From NCBI GenBank assembly GCA_020466095.1, contig CM035807.1, positions 115,188,124-115,252,123 of the forward strand: a stretch of DNA of 64,000 nt. Reading direction: 5' to 3'. The notes beneath the pieces were generated by a model. That model had not been told where the DNA came from and ran no database searches. It saw nothing but the letters and a program-made list of their open reading frames with translations. Position numbers and translations under genes: made by a program. Source of the DNA: Chlorops oryzae. Its lineage: Eukaryota; Arthropoda; Insecta; Diptera; Chloropidae. Positions 11,021 through 21,779 of this stretch are shown here, piece after piece (positions within the stretch are counted from its first letter, which is position 1; the number at the start of each line of letters is the position of its first letter).

Positions 11021-11321
11021 AACAAAAATTGTTAAAAATAGATTTTTAAAAAATTGCGAAATATTCAAAGAGAAGGCAAAGAAGAGAGTTATCAAACTGG
11101 TTTTTATAAATTGATATTTAAAGAGAAAAAGAGCAATGCATCGCACCCCCTAGCATGACAATGTCACCGGTGAATTCACTGTCCTACTCCTGTAAAAATG
11201 TCATTCAAAGTGTCATATAAATTATCATGCATACCGGATCCAAAGTCACCCTGACTTCATCGATGATGTCAGCGGGACATTTGCCGCTGGGTTAGGTTGT
11301 TACACGAAATCTAAAGATATC

Positions 11322-11549
11322 CAGCCCGATTCTGAATATTCCCGGGAACGAATTCCCGGGTAATTTACTTTTCTTGAGACTAAAATTCTCGTTTTTTAAA
11401 TAGATAGGGAAAGGACATTTATGGGTATGGGTCAAATACCCATTCTTCATCAAATTTATTCCCCCAAATATTTGAAAAAGAAGAAGTTTACTCTAGGGAA
11501 AAGTAAATTCCATGGGAATTCGTTCCCGGGAATATTCAGAATCTGGCTG
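11322..11549. mobile_element. 228-bp TIR MITE, CAGCCCGATTCTGAAT ends
   Basis: About 50 bp at the left (CAGCCCGATTCTGAATATTC, then CCCGGGAACGAATTCCC) is repeated inverted at the right. A diverged relative starts near 16259. Confidence 0.75.
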
Positions 11550-11856
11550 ATCAACTTCAAGACTACCAACCTAGTCAAAGTGCTAAAAAAAAAAAAAACG
11601 AACTATGTTAATAGTTTGCATTAAAATTCCTTGGAAAAAATGCTCATCAAAACTTCATGGATTTTAGCATGCCCACACTTCAGGTACCTATAGCGAAGAT
11701 CAAAACAAAGATCTCGATCCTTCCACAGAAATGAACAAATTTAAAGAAAAGATTTTTCTTTGTCTACATTCGAATACCTACAACTTAATTCTTCTTTCGA
11801 GGAATATATGAATTGTGTACTATATACCCTTAAATACGAACTACCTGACCAACCTG

Positions 11857-11895
11857 TATAAATAGTAAGAAATTATCGTTCAGGAAATCAGTTAC
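11857..11895 (+). promoter_or_regulatory. TATA box and initiator of the 95-residue peptide gene
   Basis: TATAAATA at 11857-11864 is followed by TCAGTT at 11888-11893, a perfect TCAKTY initiator. The predicted start A is at 11890, 33 bases after the first T of the TATA box, giving a 65-base 5' UTR. Confidence 0.75.
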
Positions 11896-11954
11896 CAAGT
11901 GTCTGTCATACCGACGAGAACGAGAACGAAATTCGAAAAAAATTTTGCAAAAAA

Positions 11955-12242
11955 ATGAAGTTCTTCGCATTATCATTATTTTTGCTTCTGGCCATCGTAT
12001 ATGCTGCTGCTGCCGCACCATATCCTGAAACTGTAGATGACGGAAGTGTAAATGACGGAAATTCGATTTCATCGAATCCTGTTATTGGCAATGCAGCCGA
12101 AGTGCAGCCTGCAAGCTTGTCAAGTCAAGATGCAGTCGAAAATGTTGCAGAAACAAATCGCGAAACTCGAGAAGTCAGCTTTAAGGGCCATGGGCGGCGA
12201 AAGCATGGTGGCAAGAATAAGCACGGCAGGAAGCATGGCTAG
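11955..12242 (+). CDS. Small secreted peptide precursor with Gly/His/Lys/Arg-rich tail
   Basis: A 95-residue intronless precursor. Residues 1-20 (MKFFALSLFLLLAIVYAAAA) form a textbook signal peptide, probably cut just before APYPE. The middle (about 22-72) is acidic to neutral and rich in Ser, Asn, Val and Glu. The last 20 residues are strongly basic (GHGRRKHGGKNKHGRKHG) and have no Cys. An acidic pro-part plus a cationic His/Gly tail is common in insect antimicrobial or metal-binding secreted peptides, but I do not recognise the family, so function is open. TETRE and GRRK offer possible cleavage sites. The start context is AAAAAATG, TATA/Inr lie upstream, and AATAAA follows at about 12363. 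This is very likely a real gene. Confidence 0.8.
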   Translation: MKFFALSLFLLLAIVYAAAAAPYPETVDDGSVNDGNSISSNPVIGNAAEVQPASLSSQDAVENVAETNRETREVSFKGHGRRKHGGKNKHGRKHG

Positions 12243-12362
12243 GCTAAGGAATGATTTTGTTATTATTTTAAGAAACATTTTCGAATTGTGAATATTATCT
12301 TTTGATTGTAAAATGGAATGAATACGAGTATAACAAGCACCACGTAAAATGTAAAAAAAAAA

Positions 12363-12391
12363 AATAAATATATATAAATAGAAATAAATGA
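12363..12391 (+). terminator. Polyadenylation signals
   Basis: AATAAA occurs at about 12363 and again near 12384, about 120 bases past the stop of the 95-residue peptide gene. Confidence 0.5.
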
Positions 12392-12419
12392 AAGTAGAAA
12401 TTATTTCGTTTTACATTCA

Positions 12420-12949
12420 TTTGGAATATGCAATTTGTGGCCAGAGTTTCGTCCTTAAAAAGAATAACACTGGTTAATATTAAAAATCGATATCGAAATT
12501 TTTGGCCGAGAATTAAATTGCGGTTTTTAAGCTTCTATAGTCCTAGCTTGAATAAAATAGTTGCAGTACTAATTGATCCAAAAAAAAAAAAACTCCATCT
12601 AGTGTAAAGTCTCTAGTCTCAAAAATTTTTAAATCTATTACCTTGTTTTCTCATTTCTGGCGCATAGCTCCCAAATCGGTTCGAAATTTATGAAAATTCT
12701 TTGATTGAAGTGAAGGAAAATTAAAACGGGACATTTCCTGGGAACACACTTGTTCTATCCGAGCGGTATTTGATTACGTTCCGGCATTGAAAAGTTGACA
12801 ATTTTTACCTGAATTAGAAGAAAAAATTAATTATTTATTTATCCTTTTTATATGCTTCAAATCTTTATATATATCTATGCATGTATATAAGAAAATAAAG
12901 TAATAAATGGTTTGCGAGACTAAGGGCCAATATTACCAAGCATATTTAA
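12420..12949. other. Intergenic, nothing supported
   Basis: AT-rich sequence with no repeat relation or coding frame that I can support. Confidence 0.4.
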
Positions 12950-13455
12950 AGCCCAAAATCCAACATTGCGAGAGCCCGATGCGAGAGCGCGAGACGAGAC
13001 GCACACAAATTTCAATACATTCAATCGTATGGTTCAAGCTCCAATGTATCGCACTGCGAGACCTCGTAGCGAGAAAATTTTGAAAAATTGAATATTTCTC
13101 GTTGCGAGGCAATTTGACAGGTTAATGATGTAGCTATTTTTTGAGTACTCGCTATTGGGGGTACTCGTTTTAACTAATAAAACAAAAACTGTTCACTGTT
13201 CCGTGAAAAAGAGCTTTTAAAATATTTCGCGAGCTTTGGTTCATTTTGAAAATTTTGAATTAAAATTTAAACTCAAGTGATAACGTATAATTTTTATGAG
13301 TACTCGGTACTCGTTAGATTGGTACTTGGTTCAAATATTGCATTACTAGATGCGAAATTATGCTATCATCTGCGTGACGCAAAACTCTCATTGGAGATTG
13401 AAATGCGTCACGCAAAATTCATGATTTCGTGCATTTTTGCGTCTGCGACACGTTT
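12950..13455. mobile_element. Second, inverted copy of the 5365 element
   Basis: It starts AGCCCAAAATCCAACATT and reads as the reverse complement of 5365-5889 through the GCGTGACGC words near 13420. Its far end has diverged and the terminal AGCCCA is missing, so this copy is truncated or decayed. Confidence 0.85.
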
Positions 13456-13676
13456 TACAATAAAAAAAGCAAAAGCAAAATTAATTTCAAAAATCATTAG
13501 GATTTAATGCTTTAAAGTTCGATTTAGATATGCCATATTAAAATGTGAAATTGTCAAATTAAAAAAAAAATAACCCCTAACTTCAGTGAATAAAATATTC
13601 AAATTAACTTGCGCAGTTAAATGTGAATAAAAATTCAAAAAAATTTCAAAAATATTCAAAATCCGAGCTCTAATTA

Positions 13677-14090
13677 AAAGGTTACGACAATCAGAGTTCA
13701 AAATTTGAATCTTCTGCGCATGTACACTTGTGACGTACCCTTAAAAGTATTCTGATTGGTTGAAATTAATGAAAATTTTCAAGACAAAAAATTTAAATTA
13801 AAGAATTTATGTGCTTACAGCGTTGCCACTGACTTCCGAAAAACATTCTACCAATTTAAAACTTTCACAAAAACTGGTTTATACATATGTATATACTTAG
13901 CCTCGTCCTTAAAATAAGACATTCTTGTAAAATGATCAATAAACGAGAAAAAAACAACCTTTAATAACTTGATCTAATAGTAAAACTATAAAATTTTCAA
14001 CAAAATATTTGTAAAAAATTGTGGCTACACCAACAAAAACGTCACAAGTGCTCGAATAAAAGAAAAATCTGCGCATGTCGTAGTCTTATA
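13677..14090. repeat. 430-bp dispersed repeat, copy 2 (split by an insertion)
   Basis: Direct-orientation relative of 2147-2580. The element at 14091-14543 interrupts it, and the rest (TTATATTCTATCACTT) resumes at 14546. Confidence 0.75.
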
Positions 14091-14543
14091 GGGCATTTAC
14101 ATATACGTTTTAGCGCAACTCGTTTAAGCTAAAACGACTAAGTCAAAACGGGGTGTTTACATATGCGCATGTCGTTTTGTCATTTTGTGGTTCTCTTTTG
14201 TTTGCTTAACACGTGAAATATGAGTGAATATTGTTATTTAGAAAAGAAGCAATTATTGAAATTGTGTTCGTTTTCTACATTGGTTGTGGAATTAACCTCA
14301 CAATTTTTAAATTAGAAATTTCAATTACCATATGTTTTGCATTTTTATAGTGATGACATTCAGATTTCGATATTTTTATCAGTTATAAGCAGGATTTATC
14401 TTGTTTAGCTACTTGTTTTATATTAAAACAGGAAAGTTTCTCGTTTTAGTTTTGTACGATAAAACGGGAAAAATCTAAGTTGTTTTAGACCTAAAACGGG
14501 CAAAGTTACTTAAACGCGAATAAAACGGCATATGTAAACGGCC
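14091..14543. mobile_element. 453-bp TIR element, TA target, inserted in the 430-bp repeat
   Basis: Ends GGGCATTTACATATACGTTTTA and GCATATGTAAACGGCC are inverted partners between TA dinucleotides. The body has many AAAACG/CGTTTT words. Copy 1 at 2147-2580 shows the empty site. Confidence 0.8.
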
Positions 14544-14589
14544 TATTATATTCTATCACTTCTTGCTTTCAGGAACTGCAGTCAAAATT

Positions 14590-14667
14590 ATGAACGCGGA
14601 ATCCTTCGATGGATTTAATGGGGGGACTATGGCTTTGAAGTTTGAATCAAAAGGGAATGATTTGTAG
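14590..14667 (+). other. Short coding-like frame, possible first exon or relic
   Basis: A CTTTCAG acceptor-like site is followed by ATG and a 25-codon frame (MNAESFDGFNGGTMALKF and onward), ending at TAG with a GTAGGT donor-like site overlapping the stop. Codon use looks protein-like, but no family is recognised and no continuation exon was found. Confidence 0.2.
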
Positions 14668-14669
14668 GT

Positions 14670-16258
14670 ACATACTCCTTTTTTTCAATCTTCACCCTAT
14701 TTCGGAACTCTCCGCTCACAAAACAAAAAACAAAAAAAAAAAGGAAACTCTTGTTTTAAAGAGCCGAGCCGAGCCGATCCGATCCGATCACAAGCGCGAT
14801 CACAATCAATAGAGTTTCTCATTTGAAATTGCAATAAAAAACCAAATTCCAAAGGTTGAACAACTTTCCTATACTCCAAACTCTTCTCGGGCAGTTGACT
14901 CTAAATGGCCATCGACACAGCTAACGTATTGGCTTCAACATTTTCTTCTTTTTCATTTTGTTCCACAACTTTTTGCTAACAATCGTACTTGCCTTACGAT
15001 TTGCTGGACGCAATGCAACAGAGCAAGGTTGTTGCTTCGCCAGCCGCTTGCCGTTTGCCGCTGTGGGACGTTGCTCTCATTCGGTCGCAGAATTTTCAGG
15101 AATTTAATGAAAAATGTGTGCAGCAGCGGCGACGGCGATTGCGAAGCTGCACCAAGGAAATTAAGGAATGAAAAAAGCTGGCTAAAAAGAAAAAATGAAG
15201 AAAACAATCCACCAGAGCAGCGACTTTGAAATGATGCTTGGAAACAGTCAAAGAACTGATTGAATTTAAAATCAAGTCCGAGCGGCTGGTGCTGAGCTTT
15301 TATGAATTGTGCGGCCGCAAGCTGGTGGAATCGCATCGGAAATGCGTTCGTTTGGAAATTCTCCTTTTTTCCTTGGTGTTTTTTTGCGTTTTGTTTGTTT
15401 TTCTTTGCCTTTTCTTTTACTAGAGTACGCGTGTTGTAAATTACATTTTCCGAATGTTTCTGTCTTGTTCGTACATTGGTATATGGAACACGTACATATG
15501 TACATGTGTATGCGACCGGTATCAACATGTGTCCGATGTCAACGATATACCGTGGGTTCTTGGCTCCATGTCCGTTCAGCTGAGCAGCTTATGGTCATGT
15601 TTAAAAGGGTCTTTGCGGAGAGGACTCTGAATTCTGTTTGCTTTCAATTTTCTTTCCTCTGTCCTTTTTGGAAATTGTCGTTCCATTGGCGCTTCAGTTC
15701 GTGCAGTATGCACCATGCAGCAATTGCTGATGTAAGAGTTAGTTGCAACTAACAAGGGATCGCTTCATTTTACCTGTTTGACGCTCTTTCCGTTTTGGTG
15801 AAAATTCCTTGGAGATAACCAGTAACGACGAATCGAATGTTTGAACGTTTACTATAATATTTACGTGTAATGGGGAAAAAATAATTGAAAATTGCTATTT
15901 TCGATGAGAGTGCAAGCTGACGGAAAATACAGATCCAAAGAACGTTGGAAATCATTTTAGACATTTTAAGTCCATCGTATTTAGATTGTCCCTAAGCAAA
16001 GGTGGTATTATAAAATTAATAAAAATTTGGGTTCAATTTAAGGACTTCGAACATACATTACACCGAGAGAAAAAGGTAGTTATATTAACTGAAAAAGCAG
16101 GTTAAAATAACCGAGTTCACCGTTAATTGTTAGCTTATGTGTAGTAGCGGTCAATTCAACAGTACAAACACAGTCAATAAGGATATAACTACCTGATGGT
16201 TGATATAACTGTCTCGCGGTTAAATCAACTGTCACCAGCGACTGGGAAAAAATAATTT
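14670..16258. other. Intergenic, several GC-richer stretches without a supportable gene
   Basis: Around 14990-15330 composition is less AT-rich and open frames exist on both strands, but none has a recognisable domain, splice-consistent structure or promoter. 16080-16240 contains inverted AACTGYGGTTA-like words. Confidence 0.35.
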
Positions 16259-16420
16259 CAGCCCGATTCTGAATTTCCGGTACATTCCGTGATTATTTTT
16301 ATAAATATCTTCTTTTTTAAATATATTGGGAGAATTTTTGTATGGAAATGTATCTATAATTTTCTCCTTCTAATTTAAAGATTTGTTAATCTCGAAAATA
16401 TTCCGAATCTTCCCGGATTA
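16259..16420. repeat. Diverged relative of the CAGCCCGATTCTGAAT MITE
   Basis: CAGCCCGATTCTGAATTTCC at the left and an approximate inverted end near 16400-16415 resemble 11322-11549. Confidence 0.4.
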
Positions 16421-16825
16421 ATGCTTCTTTACATTGTTGCTTTAAATTTGTCTCTTGACCTTTTTCACAGGCCGATGCACATTGGAAATCAGGCATGACC
16501 ATTCCACTTCGCATGTAAGGCAGAAATTCAGTTTTCAATCCCATTACTAATACGAACGAATTTACCATACGTTAGTCATAATGCTAAGGCAAACTTGAGC
16601 TTAATGGAAAAACCTTGACTCAAGTTTTGGGGAACGAATCGCTTAAGGCAATTCTTTCAACAACTTCCAAAATTTTTCATGCTTGAAATATTCGTCAAAC
16701 CATATGAAATAAAAATTAACTAAATTAAAACTCTAAAAATTTAGGAGAAAATTTTTGTCTTCCAAAACAACTACACTCTGAACCAAAAAAAAAAAACTGT
16801 AATTTAAAAAAAATCGAAAAATTTC

Positions 16826-16905
16826 CCGCCGCCATGGGATAGAACCCCGAAGCTCACGACTGTCGAGTCACAGCTTAAAACACTGAGCTATCGAAACCTC
16901 CGAGA
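16826..16905 (-). repeat. tRNA-derived SINE head or tRNA pseudogene
   Basis: On the minus strand TAGCTCAGTGTTTTAAGC (A box, complement of about 16873-16890) and GGGGTTCTATCCC (B box, complement of 16836-16848) have tRNA-like order and spacing. The B box deviates from GGTTCGANTCC and no full acceptor stem forms. Confidence 0.45.
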
Positions 16906-16909
16906 CGGT

Positions 16910-18195
16910 TGATCAGAATGCGAACTTATACGTCTAAGTGAACGAAAGCGAATTTAAACATAAAAAGTAACGGTTTTTCAACTGTTCATTTGACTGCCTT
17001 TTTCAGTGAATTTAACGCGGAATACAGTTTTAATTTATCTATACCCGAACGTTTACCATACGGCGTAATCATAAGCGTAAGGCAAATCTTTCTAAACGAA
17101 AAAACCTTGACAGTCCGAAGTTTTCGCTACAGGGTAAGGGAAATCGGTAAGGCATTACCTATTGCAACAAACTTTCCATTACTTTTACATGCAAGAAATC
17201 ATTCGTTCAATATCCCCAATAATGAAATAATGAAAGAAAAATTTCAGCGCTTACAGTTTTTCCCATTGATTTTAGAGCAGAACTTCGGCAGAAAAAATCC
17301 AGAACCTTAGAAGGCAGAAAAATGCATTTCAAGCCCAAAATGCACTCGAAAAATTTTGTTCCATTTCAAAATATGCTACGGTTCTCGAAATACGGTGCAA
17401 AAAACAGCATTATCTTAATACGGACAATAGTAGGAGTAATTTGGATCATAAGGAGTCGATAGCAATCAACAGAATGTCATTCCTGTTATAGACTCCAAAG
17501 ATTGAACTTGCGAAGTCCATGTGATTTGCAATTTTTTGGAAGAATTAATCGGAATTTTTCGCAACATTTTGTTAAACAGACCTCTTCACGACACCGGTCA
17601 AAAAAACGTTTGAAGTGACCCAGCCAATTTCTCTCTCAGCCCAACAGGAAGACAAAAAACAAATGATGAAAAAGAATGATCTCTGGCCCACAGATCGTAC
17701 ACAGTCGAAAAGGCCACCGAAAGGCCAAATGCAACGATCTTGCTGACTAACCTGACATTCTGATTGACTACGGAGCCAACGGCTACCGCTCCATCGCCAT
17801 TTGCAATTATGTACATACGTTCATACATACATACCTGTTTGTATATAGAGTAGTCTCTGGCAGCACTGAGTTCATAAGCATTAAGTATAATTCTAGATTG
17901 CTGCCAATTCAACGCGCGTACTTGTTGCTGGCTCTGCTTAAGTGGCCACTCCGGCTACCATCGTTGGGGTTAGCAGTAACCAATTCGGTGCACCAAGATA
18001 GAAATTCACAATAAAAGAAAAACTTGCAAAAAAAAAATCGCGATGTTCTTTTTCCGTTTGAAAAGCTCAGCGGGCGAGTGTTGATTAGGGATGGGCAAAA
18101 AGTCGATAACACTTTCGCTACTATCGATGGTTTGAAACGATCGAAAACGTCGGTGGTTTTTTTGAATACTATCGATGGGTTTGATTCACCAACAT
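16910..18195. other. Intergenic; interrupted TAGGGATGGGC-type MITE at its end
   Basis: From about 18086, TAGGGATGGGCAAAAAGTCG starts a relative of the hAT-like MITE at 32187, interrupted at 18199 by the next element. No gene is supported in the rest. Confidence 0.4.
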
Positions 18196-18198
18196 TTA

Positions 18199-19096
18199 TG
18201 CTATGTTCAGACGGCAATATGAATTACGTGATTCGCCCTTTGAATTAGGGCCAAGGTACAATAGCCCGAGAGTAATGCGTGCGTGCGAGAGAAAGTGGGA
18301 GAGAGAGATACAGAGATAAAGAAGGAGAGCGAGACAGAGACTGTTTCACGCACGACACTCGGACTATTGTACCTTGGCCCTTACGTTGGCGAATTAACCC
18401 GTTCAGACGAGAGATTCGTAATTCGTTTTTTATGTTTTGTGTAAAAAAGCAACATCCCAGCCGGAAATATCAAGAATACCCCATTTTGCCGGAAGTAGTG
18501 AAACTGTCTGAACTCAAGTAAACAATTCTTTGACATATTAAAGCTTCATTTAAAGAAGGGTCTGTTGTATCCAGATTTTGTTTCCATGACATTTTTATTA
18601 CAAGGTCATTCACCCTGCTGGTAGCTTAAGAAAGTTACACTAAATGCTTTAGAGAAGATTTGGCCCGCGGTGTATTTTTCATACAAAATATATGGTCAAA
18701 TAAGAATTTGAACTTTTCAAGAAGATTGTTATGGCTGAAGTAAAATATTGTCATCTATCTTCAGATATTGGCCACAAAAAAATTGAATTTTGGACAAATG
18801 GGCCTAAGGCACCAGCAGGGTTAATAAGAAAGCGAATTGGTCTCTTTTTTCATGATGCGATAAGTTCTGGCTTAGAATTTGCTTTTCCTTTCTTCTTCTT
18901 CTTAATCGGTTTCGATAAATTTCGATAGAAATTAAGGGAAGGCACTGATTTTATCGTAATTCGGATCGTAAGTTCAAGCTGGATGTTGTGAGAAATTTCG
19001 GCCTTTCCAAGTTTTGTTGCTTACATGAAAATTGTTTCTATGAAATGTTAAATGGGGGCCGAATTACTTAATTCAGGTTGCCGTCTGAACATAGCA
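18199..19096. mobile_element. 898-bp TIR element with TTA target duplication
   Basis: TGCTATGTTCAGACGGCAA and its inverted partner TTGCCGTCTGAACATAGCA lie between TTA at 18196-18198 and 19097-19099. A TWA target is typical of PIF/Harbinger. No transposase frame. A second TTA-target MITE is nested at 18248. Confidence 0.8.
18248..18380. mobile_element. 133-bp nested MITE with TTA target duplication
   Basis: GGGCCAAGGTACAATAG and inverted CTATTGTACCTTGGCCC are flanked by TTA (18245-18247, 18381-18383). The interior is GAGAGA-rich. PIF/Harbinger-like by target and end sequence. Confidence 0.8.
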
Positions 19097-19504
19097 TTAA
19101 CTTTTTCCCGATATTGTACCGATTATGTAGTCGAAATTCTTTAGTTAATAAGCTATTATGACACTTCTATCTTTTCACATTGTTTTTCACTTGGAATTGT
19201 ATGTGAATGTCAAACTATACTTGTCCTTGTTTTATTAATGACATTAACATACAATAACAAGACCACAAAGCAGTGTTATAACAACTTTAGATAAGACAGG
19301 CGAGACGAAGTGGCAATTTGGAACTTTGAAAAGTTCAGCGGACAAATTGGCCCGTAAAATCTCCAATTCCATAAATGTCCTTATTTCAATTTTCGATTAA
19401 CAAAGATATCGATTATCGAAGCTTTAGATTATGGAACCATCGATTTGAACGATTATAGACTTAAGATTAAAACTCGATTATGAAATTTTCGTATTAAGAC
19501 CATG

Positions 19505-19655
19505 AGGCCATTTACACGTTAGACATTTCGATAATGAAACACACTTTTTAAGGCAGGACGCGCGAGGATTGGTATGGGAGCTTTTCCTTCCCCCTGCGTC
19601 TCTTCCCAACGAAAATTTGTTTCATTATCGAAATGTCTTAACGTGTAAATGGCCT
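19505..19655. mobile_element. 151-bp TIR MITE, AGGCCATTTACACGTTA ends
   Basis: About 37 bp (AGGCCATTTACACGTTA then GACATTTCGATAATGAAACA) is repeated inverted at the right end. Related copies lie at 22495 and 22611-22771. Confidence 0.8.
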
Positions 19656-19785
19656 CTAAATAGCGTATATGGATGGTCACAACTATCGATAGTTCTCCAG
19701 CTCTAATGTTGTCTCTACCGACAGTATTGAGCTGTGAAAAGTAGTTGATATTGTAACTAATAGTGATGATAAGTTGACAAGTTCT
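19655..19785. repeat. Inverted duplicate of 22356-22495, left copy
   Basis: About 130 bp, from AAATAGCGTATATGGATGG to GACAAGTTCT, is the reverse complement of 22356-22495. Both copies adjoin AGGCCATTTACACG MITE ends. Confidence 0.8.
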
Positions 19786-19789
19786 AAAA

Positions 19790-20836
19790 GCAAATATCCC
19801 AATGTCAATAAGGCCTCGGCTACTTTATTAAACCTTTAAAAAAATCACATTATGTATATATGTAGGTATAAACAAATTTTCCCCTCAATTCAAAATAGGA
19901 CTAAAAATTTATTATTTTTTTTTTATTCAAACATCTCAAAACTCATTCCGAGACGACCAAACTTTTCCGAACTTCGAACGCGACGAGCACATAATTTAAA
20001 ATGAATTTCTAATTTCCTTGGCGCATGACCAGTCGGACAGGCACACTTGCAGTCAAACAGATCCACCCGATCTTGCCCCAATCTTGCACACACAAGTGAC
20101 TTGAAGTTGATCGGTTCAGCCGCTTCACAATGATTTTTAACCTTCACTGAATTAGATTTCATAGGGAGAACCAGTATTAACGTCTCTCGAAGAAATTGCA
20201 TCGATACAAATAGACATACATACATACATTAAGATATGTACATGAATATTCGTATATACATATATTCGCCAAAGTCTTTTATCCGGTTTGAGGCCAATAC
20301 GGGAGACATGACTCGCATGCGAATTATTAAATACTTTGACTCGGCAAGTTATGGTACTCCATTGCGAAGATAATGGACATGGTAGCTACTAAGCTACCAA
20401 GATTTTGCAGACGGTATTCGGAAGCTATCAAAAGCACTACTGGGCTAACTACTACCGCAGTGCGCGATTTAGCAAGATTGCTCTGGATTCCTTTCGCGGA
20501 TGGCAACTGGCACCGGGCAACCGGCTACTGGAGGGCTGCTGCCTTTAAATTGCACTTAATTGTGCAAGAGAAAATATTTAACAGAACGAGATAAAAGATA
20601 GAAGAAAAAGTGAACTTGAGTCTGTCTGCCATTTGCTTTGGGCTCGAGCAATAAAGCCCAATCGAGAATGAATTTTGCATTCAAGCTGTTTGGGCGTAAC
20701 GTGTAAATTGGAAAGTGTAGGCTCAGCTTAATTGAACATCGGTTAGAAGCTTTCAAGAATTTATTCATTTCATGTTAACTTTAAGGCGCACAGTCCTCAA
20801 TCTAGTTAAAATATTTCAAAAGTTTAGTCCACACAT
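19790..20836. other. Intergenic, nothing supported
   Basis: Contains short (ACAT) and (TATG) microsatellite-like runs near 20215. No gene found. Confidence 0.4.
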
Positions 20837-20960
20837 ATACAGGGTGTTCCGTTTGTGATAGTCAACCGGTCGGGAGCTGATAGAGGGGGTCAGAACTAAC
20901 AAAAAATCGATTGGAAGGGGGGGTCTAAAATTCACCCCTGAGGAGTTATAGGAAAGAAAG
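20837..20960 (+). repeat. ACAGGGTGTTCC-type dispersed repeat, copy 1
   Basis: ATACAGGGTGTTCCGTTTG, a G-rich GGGGGTCAGA stretch, AAAAAATCGATTGGAAGGGG and TTCACCCCTGAGGAGTTA occur in the same order, inverted, at 38490-38625. Confidence 0.65.
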
Positions 20961-21480
20961 AAATTTGCAGTTGTTTCAGAAAAAAAGTTGTCACGCCTCA
21001 ACGTTTGTATCCAAGATAAAAAATTTAATGCAGTTCGACAGAGAATTGTCAGACCTTTCTAGGCGTATAAAATAGTCTTACACTTTATTTGCAGCTTCAA
21101 GGGTATTTGAGCCTTCAAAGTCAAAATTTTCAATTTTTTAAAACATTTTTTGACTTTGAGAGCCATTTTGGTATGAAAAAGGTCCTATTAACACCCACAT
21201 TTCTTATTTTATTTAAAATGCTGGATCGATTTCCTTTAATTTGGTACCCCATATGTCTAATAAATTTTTTGAAAATAAGATGAGAAAATTAAATATATGT
21301 ATACGAATGATTTTATGGAATTTCCAAAAATGCCTTCATCAAGACCTGATAAATTTAATTAATTCAATTCCAAGAATTTTAATATTCGCAATTACTTGCA
21401 TGCAATGTATCCTTCTCAGGTTTCTATTGTTACTACCTGTTGCTTTATGGCTGGGTCATTTCTAGATCGATTCGCTACGC

Positions 21481-21515
21481 TATAAAAACCCACATACAGT
21501 TGACAGATTCATTCA
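21481..21515 (+). promoter_or_regulatory. TATA box and initiator of the cationic peptide gene
   Basis: TATAAAA at 21481-21487 and TCATTC at 21509-21514 match the TCAKTY initiator. The predicted start A at 21511 is exactly 30 bases after the first T of the TATA box, giving a 59-base 5' UTR. Confidence 0.75.
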
Positions 21516-21569
21516 TTTACTTTAGAACAATAGTCGCGTATTTATTAGGAAAATATTTTTACAAGCATT

Positions 21570-21779
21570 ATGAGAATCTTTGCTTTCATTCTGGCATTTT
21601 TCTATTTTCTGTGCATAGTCATTACGGCAATCAAAACGGAGCGAATGTATCGAGGAGAAGTGGCCCATGGAGATCATTCCAAGCTAAAGCAAAAAGTCTT
21701 TGGAATCGTTAAAAGGAGACGTTTTAAGTCAAAGAGGTCGACGACAATCACGCGGAGAAGGTGGCAAAGATTTTTATGA
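21570..21779 (+). CDS. Small secreted, highly cationic peptide precursor
   Basis: A 69-residue precursor. Residues 1-20 (MRIFAFILAFFYFLCIVITA) form a signal peptide. The remaining 49 residues contain 17 Lys/Arg against three acidic residues and no Cys, including VKRRRFKSKR and TRRRWQRFL. This composition is like linear cationic antimicrobial peptides, but no family is recognised; a basic neuropeptide or nucleic-acid-binding secreted peptide is also possible. A good TATA/Inr pair supports a real gene. Oddity: from about 21682 a second frame stays open past the stop at 21777 to a TAA near 21832, and its end (DFYDRWMYFKNGYRGKYYG) looks more protein-like than the in-frame C-terminus, so a single-base indel or an unseen intron is possible. 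Confidence 0.65.
   Translation: MRIFAFILAFFYFLCIVITAIKTERMYRGEVAHGDHSKLKQKVFGIVKRRRFKSKRSTTITRRRWQRFL

Larger units (their letters stand above)
10541..11294. mobile_element. Non-autonomous element with ACCCWGCGG ends and internal tandem repeats
   Basis: The left end TTACCCTGCGGAAAATT and right end CCGCTGGGTTA are inverted partners. The left part (10541-10885) is about three 111-bp direct repeats, each with GATGTCATCGATGACAT palindromes and CATGTCATCGTGGAGGGAT. Related TGACAT words recur near the right end. A tRNA-like sequence (10952-11020) sits inside. No transposase frame. Confidence 0.6.

Noticed and set aside
14953..15752. Frames of 191 (minus) and 147 (plus) codons
   Set aside because: No domain, no promoter or splice support, low-complexity Lys/Asn or Phe/Cys composition.
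10385..16905. Three tRNA-like sequences as functional tRNA genes
   Set aside because: None folds into a complete cloverleaf with a proper acceptor stem by inspection; kept only as SINE or tRNA relics.
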